Shown piece by piece: positions 60,359 to 64,000 of a stretch of 64,000 nt of DNA. The stretch covers positions 89,493-153,492 of the forward strand of contig NZ_LGIQ01000009.1 of assembly GCF_001187725.1 (NCBI RefSeq), given 5' to 3'. The position numbers and the translations under genes are program-made. The stretch comes from Brevibacillus reuszeri. GTDB lineage: Bacteria > Bacillota > Bacilli > Brevibacillales > Brevibacillaceae. The notes beneath the pieces are model-generated. The model did no database searches, was not told the origin of the DNA, and saw nothing but the letters and a program-made list of their open reading frames with translations. Within the stretch, counting starts at the first letter, position 1. The number at the start of each line of letters is the position of its first letter.

Positions 60359-60404
60359 AGGCATTTCTAACGTTCTTTTTGATCGTTGGAGATGCCTTTT
60401 TATC
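60359..60404 (+). terminator. riboswitch-controlled terminator
   Basis: AGGCATTTCTAACG/CGTTGGAGATGCCT stem with G-U pairs, 11-base loop, TTTTTATC. Confidence 0.88.
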
Positions 60405-60409
60405 ATGTA

Positions 60410-60533
60410 GGAAAGTTTAGGTGCTTCACCATGCGGAAGCGTCATTGATTAAACTTTTCCGGAATGCATAAAAACCTTCCATTAAAACGCGGTCGCACCT
60501 CTATGAGAAGTCATCGGTAAAGGTTTTTTTATG
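60410..60533 (+). ncRNA. structured leader element, copy 2, with its own terminator-like end
   Basis: An outer stem GGAAAGTTTA/TAAACTTTTCC with an inner GCTTC/GAAGC hairpin is followed by GCATAAAAACCTTCC, TAAAACGCGGTCGCACCT (about 60484-60500), ATCGGTA and AAAGGTTTTTTT. AAAAACCTT and AAAGGTTTTT can close the second domain as a terminator. It matches copy 1 at 37930-38036 in the core, with different but pairing stem bases. Confidence 0.5.
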
Positions 60534-60573
60534 TGGGTGGACTCAAACATGAGAGAGAATGGAGAGGAAATTC

Positions 60574-62862
60574 ATGAAAAGCAGCAATTTGGGATATCCA
60601 CGAATCGGCGAGCAGCGCGAGTGGAAAAAGGCATTGGAATCATTTTGGGCGGGGGAGCTTGCTGAAAACGATTTGGTAAAGCAAATGGAGCAAATCCGCA
60701 ATCGCCATCTGCAAAAGCAACAGGAAAAAGAAATTGATTTGATACCAGTTAATGATTTTACATTTTATGACCATATGCTGGACATGGCCGTGATGTTTGG
60801 TCTTGTTCCAAAACGATATGATTATGATGGAGGTCCTGTTTCGCTCGCTACCTATTTTGCAATGGCACGGGGAAATGAATCAGCTGTTGCTGGCGAGATG
60901 ACGAAATGGTTTACGACAAACTATCACTACATCGTTCCTGAATTCGGTGACAGACAACCTGCTGTAACGGAAAACAAACCACTCCTCGCGTATCTCGCGG
61001 CAAAGGAAACGCTCGGGCTTCAGGGCAAGCCGGTAATTGTGGGGCCATACACATTCGTAAAATTATCCAAAGGCTATGCACCGGATGATTTCCACAAAAC
61101 CATTGAGCAAATCGTTCCTCTCTATAAGCAAGTATTGCAAGAGCTTGAGCTGCACGGAGTAGAGTGGGTACAAATAGACGAACCGGCTTTTGTAATGGAA
61201 ACAACTGACCAGGACTTGCAAGTAATCGCACGTGTGTATCAGGAGCTGAGCCAAGCACTCCCACACTTGAAGCTCATGCTGCAGACATATTTTGAAGCAG
61301 TAGATTGGTACCAGGAGCTGGTCGCTCTGCCTGTCCAAGGAATTGGGCTAGACTTTGTACAAGGCGTAGAAAAAAATCTGTCAAATCTGAAAAAGCATGG
61401 TTTTCCAAAAGACAAAGTGCTTGCAGCCGGGATCGTCGATGGTCGCAACATTTGGCGCTCTTCGTTGGAGGAAAAATGGCAGCTCGTTACGAGTATCACA
61501 GAGAGTGTTTCGCAGGATCGATTGTGGTTGCAGCCGTCATCGAGCCTTCTGCATGTCCCAGTGACCGTTGAGAGAGAGACGGATCTGGTTGAAGAGGTTA
61601 AAAAGACGTTAGCATTTGCAGACGAAAAATTGGGCGAAGTGCAACTATTAGTCCAAGGATTCAGATTTGGAAAGTATATTATCTCCAAGCAGATAGCTGA
61701 GAATGAAGCTGCCCTAACGCAATTGCAGTCGTCTCCAGCACGAAATCGTTCGGAAGTGAAGCAGGCTTTAGCAGAACTGGATAAAACGACAGCAACGAGA
61801 AATGTACCATTTCATGAGCGCAAAGGAATCCAGCAGGAAGCTTGGAAACTCCCATTACTCCCTACGACAACAATCGGCAGTTTTCCACAGACGACAGAGG
61901 TTCGCAAGGCCAGACAACAGTTTAAAAAAGGTGATTGGTCACCTGAGCAGTATGAATCCTTCATTCAGGAGCAAATTAAGGAATGGATTGACATTCAGGA
62001 AGATATTGGATTGGATGTTCTGGTACATGGCGAGTTTGAACGAACAGACATGGTCGAATTTTTTGGGGAAAAGCTTGGCGGATTTCTGTTTACGAAAAAC
62101 GGCTGGGTACAATCGTATGGTTCTCGTTGTGTAAAACCACCAGTCATTTACGGGGATGTCGAGTTCCTCGCACCGATGACGGTAAAAGAAAGTGTTTATG
62201 CCAAGTCGCTGACCGAAAAGCCAGTGAAGGGCATGCTGACAGGACCAGCCACCATCTTGAATTGGTCGTTTGTCCGTGATGATATTTCAAGAAAAGAGGT
62301 TTGCGAGCAGATCGCGCTGGCACTGAGAAAAGAGGTAGAGGAGCTCGAAGCTGCGGGCATCCACATGATTCAGGTTGACGAACCAGCCTTGCGCGAAGGG
62401 CTGCCTCTGAAGCCAGAAGACAGGAAGAGCTATATTGATTGGGCGGTCAGTGCATTTCGTATTGCAACGTCATCCGTTCAACCAACTACGCAAATTCACA
62501 CACATATGTGCTATTGCGAATTCCATGACTTCATTGACGTCATTAGTGATCTCGATGCCGATGTGATTTCAATCGAGACATCCCGCAGTCACGGGGAACT
62601 CGTTTCCGTATTTGAAACCTGCACCTATGACAAAGGAATCGGACTTGGTGTCTACGATATTCATAGCCCGCGTGTTCCAGCTGTAGGTGAAATGGAGAAT
62701 ATGGTGACACAGGCACTCGATGTGCTCCCTGCATCGCAGTTTTGGATTAATCCCGACTGCGGACTCAAGACACGTGGAAGTCGAGAAACGATACTTTCCT
62801 TGAAAAATATGGTAGAAGCGACACGTGCGGTTCGCGATCGCTTGTCTGCAACAAGCCAATAA
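60574..62862 (+). CDS. metE: cobalamin-independent methionine synthase
   Basis: A 762-residue two-barrel enzyme that moves methyl from methyltetrahydrofolate triglutamate to homocysteine. The N-terminal barrel starts SNLGYPRIGEQREWKKALE. The C-terminal barrel carries TTTIGSFPQT, the Zn ligands in THMCYCEF and NPDCGLKTR, and SRSHGELV. ATG 60574 has GGAGAGG six bases upstream; ATG 60559 is a weaker option. Two leader elements (B12 riboswitch plus terminator, then the unknown structured element) precede it. The thioesterase gene follows by 20 bases. Confidence 0.96.
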   Translation: MKSSNLGYPRIGEQREWKKALESFWAGELAENDLVKQMEQIRNRHLQKQQEKEIDLIPVNDFTFYDHMLDMAVMFGLVPKRYDYDGGPVSLATYFAMARGNESAVAGEMTKWFTTNYHYIVPEFGDRQPAVTENKPLLAYLAAKETLGLQGKPVIVGPYTFVKLSKGYAPDDFHKTIEQIVPLYKQVLQELELHGVEWVQIDEPAFVMETTDQDLQVIARVYQELSQALPHLKLMLQTYFEAVDWYQELVALPVQGIGLDFVQGVEKNLSNLKKHGFPKDKVLAAGIVDGRNIWRSSLEEKWQLVTSITESVSQDRLWLQPSSSLLHVPVTVERETDLVEEVKKTLAFADEKLGEVQLLVQGFRFGKYIISKQIAENEAALTQLQSSPARNRSEVKQALAELDKTTATRNVPFHERKGIQQEAWKLPLLPTTTIGSFPQTTEVRKARQQFKKGDWSPEQYESFIQEQIKEWIDIQEDIGLDVLVHGEFERTDMVEFFGEKLGGFLFTKNGWVQSYGSRCVKPPVIYGDVEFLAPMTVKESVYAKSLTEKPVKGMLTGPATILNWSFVRDDISRKEVCEQIALALRKEVEELEAAGIHMIQVDEPALREGLPLKPEDRKSYIDWAVSAFRIATSSVQPTTQIHTHMCYCEFHDFIDVISDLDADVISIETSRSHGELVSVFETCTYDKGIGLGVYDIHSPRVPAVGEMENMVTQALDVLPASQFWINPDCGLKTRGSRETILSLKNMVEATRAVRDRLSATSQ

Positions 62863-62882
62863 CAACGTGAGGAGTTGGACAG

Positions 62883-63359
62883 ATGCTAGTGCAATCTTGC
62901 CCCGTTCAGCAGTCTAGAACTTATTTAACAGATCTCGTCTTCCCACCAGACACCAACCATCATAATACCATTTTCGGGGGAAAAGTGATGGCCTATGTGG
63001 ACAAGATTGCCTGCATCGCCGCGATGCGACACTGCCGTAAACCGGTCGTTACGGTGTCCAGCGATTCTTTTGATTTTCTCGCTCCAATCAAAACAGGCGA
63101 AGCGATAAACCTCGAAGCCTATGTAACCTGGACACATCGTACATCCATGGAGGTATTCGTTAAGGTCGAATCAGAAAATTTGTTAACGGGTACCAAACGG
63201 ATGACGGCCAGAGCCTATCTGACGATGATTGCTCTGGACGAAGAGGGCAAACCGACGCTCGTCCCCGCTGTTGTACCCGAGACTGAAGAGGAGCAGCTCC
63301 AGCATGAGAAGGCGAAGGAGCGTTATGAATTGAGAAAGAAGCGGAAAGCCGAAGTATAG
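62883..63359 (+). CDS. hotdog-fold acyl-CoA thioesterase (YkhA-like)
   Basis: A 158-residue cytoplasmic thioesterase of the BFIT/BACH group: FPPDTNHHNTIFGGKVMAYVD carries the catalytic Asn/Asp region, VTVSSDSFDFLAPI follows, and a Lys/Glu-rich C-terminal helix ends the protein. It hydrolyses acyl-CoA to free acid and CoA. GTGAGGAGTTGG lies upstream of the ATG. It follows metE by 20 bases and may be on its transcript. It is closed by a terminator. Confidence 0.92.
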   Translation: MLVQSCPVQQSRTYLTDLVFPPDTNHHNTIFGGKVMAYVDKIACIAAMRHCRKPVVTVSSDSFDFLAPIKTGEAINLEAYVTWTHRTSMEVFVKVESENLLTGTKRMTARAYLTMIALDEEGKPTLVPAVVPETEEEQLQHEKAKERYELRKKRKAEV

Positions 63360-63375
63360 AAAGAGCTGCCTATGA

Positions 63376-63408
63376 AAACCCTCGCCCAAATCGGTAGAGG
63401 GTTTTTCC
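63376..63408 (+). terminator. intrinsic terminator
   Basis: AAAACCCTC/GAGGGTTTT stem with a 13-base loop, then T-run. Confidence 0.85.
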
Positions 63409-63559
63409 CTGAGTACTGAGAAAAAGGAGACCGAGCTGGAAAACACGCTCAAGATCCATTTACCCAAGAAGACAACGATAAATTTATCAATAGGATGAAA
63501 GGAACTTTACAGATGAAATTCCAAGTGGCTTTCCTACGGAAGCCCACCGCCGTCGCTTC

Positions 63560-64000
63560 TTACAGCATCGTTTTCAATTCGTTCGTAAATTGCTGCACGA
63601 GTTCAGGTCTGCCATGGAACTGAGCAGGCGTATTTTGGAACAGTACAACCTGCCAGACTTCTTCTATCCGAACCACTACGAAGCTATGATGAGCGTTCAG
63701 TTCTGGTTTTAGCTCCGCTTTTCCAGCTGGAATCATGCCAGCCAAGGCTCGTAAAATCATAGCTCCATGACTTAACCGCCGAATCGATCTTATTTTGGTA
63801 ACGTACGAAGGAGTCGGGTGATGCGCAAACACTTCTTGCAGGTGCTTCTGAATCTCTGTTTTTCCTGTAAATTGCGTGCCATCAAAGCCGATCATTTCAC
63901 CATCTGGAGCAAAAGGCTCGCTCATAAGATCGGCTTCGCGTTTGTTCCAGCCCTCGATGACCTTTTGATACAGTGCCAGCACACGATTTTCATCTGTAGA
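63560..64000 (-). CDS. SnoaL-like / SgcJ-EcaC family protein (5' end outside the window)
   Basis: A cone-shaped cystatin-like fold protein of the SgcJ/EcaC or DUF4440 type: ALYQKVIEGWNKREADLM, then FAPDGEMIGFDG, FTGKTEIQKHL and VWQVVLFQNTPAQFHGR. The frame stays open to the window edge, adding STDENRV-type codons upstream of the first possible start (GTG 63982), so the true start probably lies beyond 64000. A GGCTTTCC/GGAAGCC hairpin downstream (about 63528-63548) may terminate it weakly. Confidence 0.85.
   Translation of the reverse strand, partial: STDENRVLALYQKVIEGWNKREADLMSEPFAPDGEMIGFDGTQFTGKTEIQKHLQEVFAHHPTPSYVTKIRSIRRLSHGAMILRALAGMIPAGKAELKPELNAHHSFVVVRIEEVWQVVLFQNTPAQFHGRPELVQQFTNELKTML

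Overview
The window looks like a chromosomal segment of an endospore-forming Bacillales bacterium, most like Brevibacillus or a close relative. This rests on gene content and Bacillus-type signals, not on a database search. The signals are strong GGAGG ribosome binding sites, frequent GTG/TTG starts, T-tailed intrinsic terminators, a T-box leader, two cobalamin riboswitches, and spore or sporulation genes (a Tlp-type small spore protein, a YhcN/YlaJ lipoprotein, a PAS phosphorelay-type kinase, a repetitive coat-like protein). Most of it is ordinary core and accessory chromosome. No transposase, integrase, CRISPR array, rRNA or phage module was seen.

Layout. 1-6.4 kb: a DUF3054 membrane protein, a tiny spore-protein-like ORF, a tenI-thiE thiamine pair, an IsdG/HmoA-like haem monooxygenase, a PAS histidine kinase with a cre-like site, and a WGR-like protein. 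6.4-13.4 kb: a NarL-type two-component system divergent from a MarR-RND permease-lipoprotein adaptor operon. 13.6-17 kb: ccdA plus a ResA-like thioredoxin, YycC, an atypical thioredoxin, and tRNA-Tyr and tRNA-Leu. 17-30.4 kb: accessory single genes, including a MocR regulator with its own dyad operator, a divergent HxlR/arginase-like pair, isochorismatase, YitT, an ACR3-like carrier, ADP-ribosylglycohydrolase, RidA, an anti-TRAP-like zinc protein and acetamidase. 30.8-41.3 kb: WYL-like and LexA-HTH-like small proteins, MerR, MFS, T-box-controlled ileS, an 800-base non-coding stretch full of terminator-like hairpins, YhcN, a BASS transporter and a LexA-box YolD operon.

41.3-50.7 kb: glpD, then a four-gene peptide/amino-acid salvage operon (M81 peptidase, GNAT, serine hydrolase, DppA-type D-aminopeptidase) behind a CodY-like site, then GDPD, DUF952 and tlp. 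50.7-53.5 kb: mnmA, an ACT-domain protein and a DUF2085 pair. 53.5-58.5 kb: a cobalamin riboswitch ahead of nrdI-nrdE-[serine hydrolase]-nrdF. 58.6-64 kb: SMI1/KNR4, a second cobalamin riboswitch ahead of metE, an acyl-CoA thioesterase, and a SnoaL-like protein cut by the window edge.

Regulatory logic. Both cobalamin riboswitches precede enzymes that do not need B12 (class Ib ribonucleotide reductase and MetE). This fits switching to B12-independent enzymes when cobalamin is scarce. The most interesting unexplained signal is a roughly 105-125 base structured element present twice, once before the YhcN gene and once between the B12 riboswitch terminator and metE. It has a conserved core and compensatory stem differences and may be an undescribed cis-regulatory RNA or a repeated intergenic element. 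Other notable items are paired hairpins at 37.5 and 37.8 kb, an anti-TRAP homologue, an SOS-type promoter duplicated upstream of the acetamidase gene, and a serine hydrolase embedded in the ribonucleotide reductase operon.
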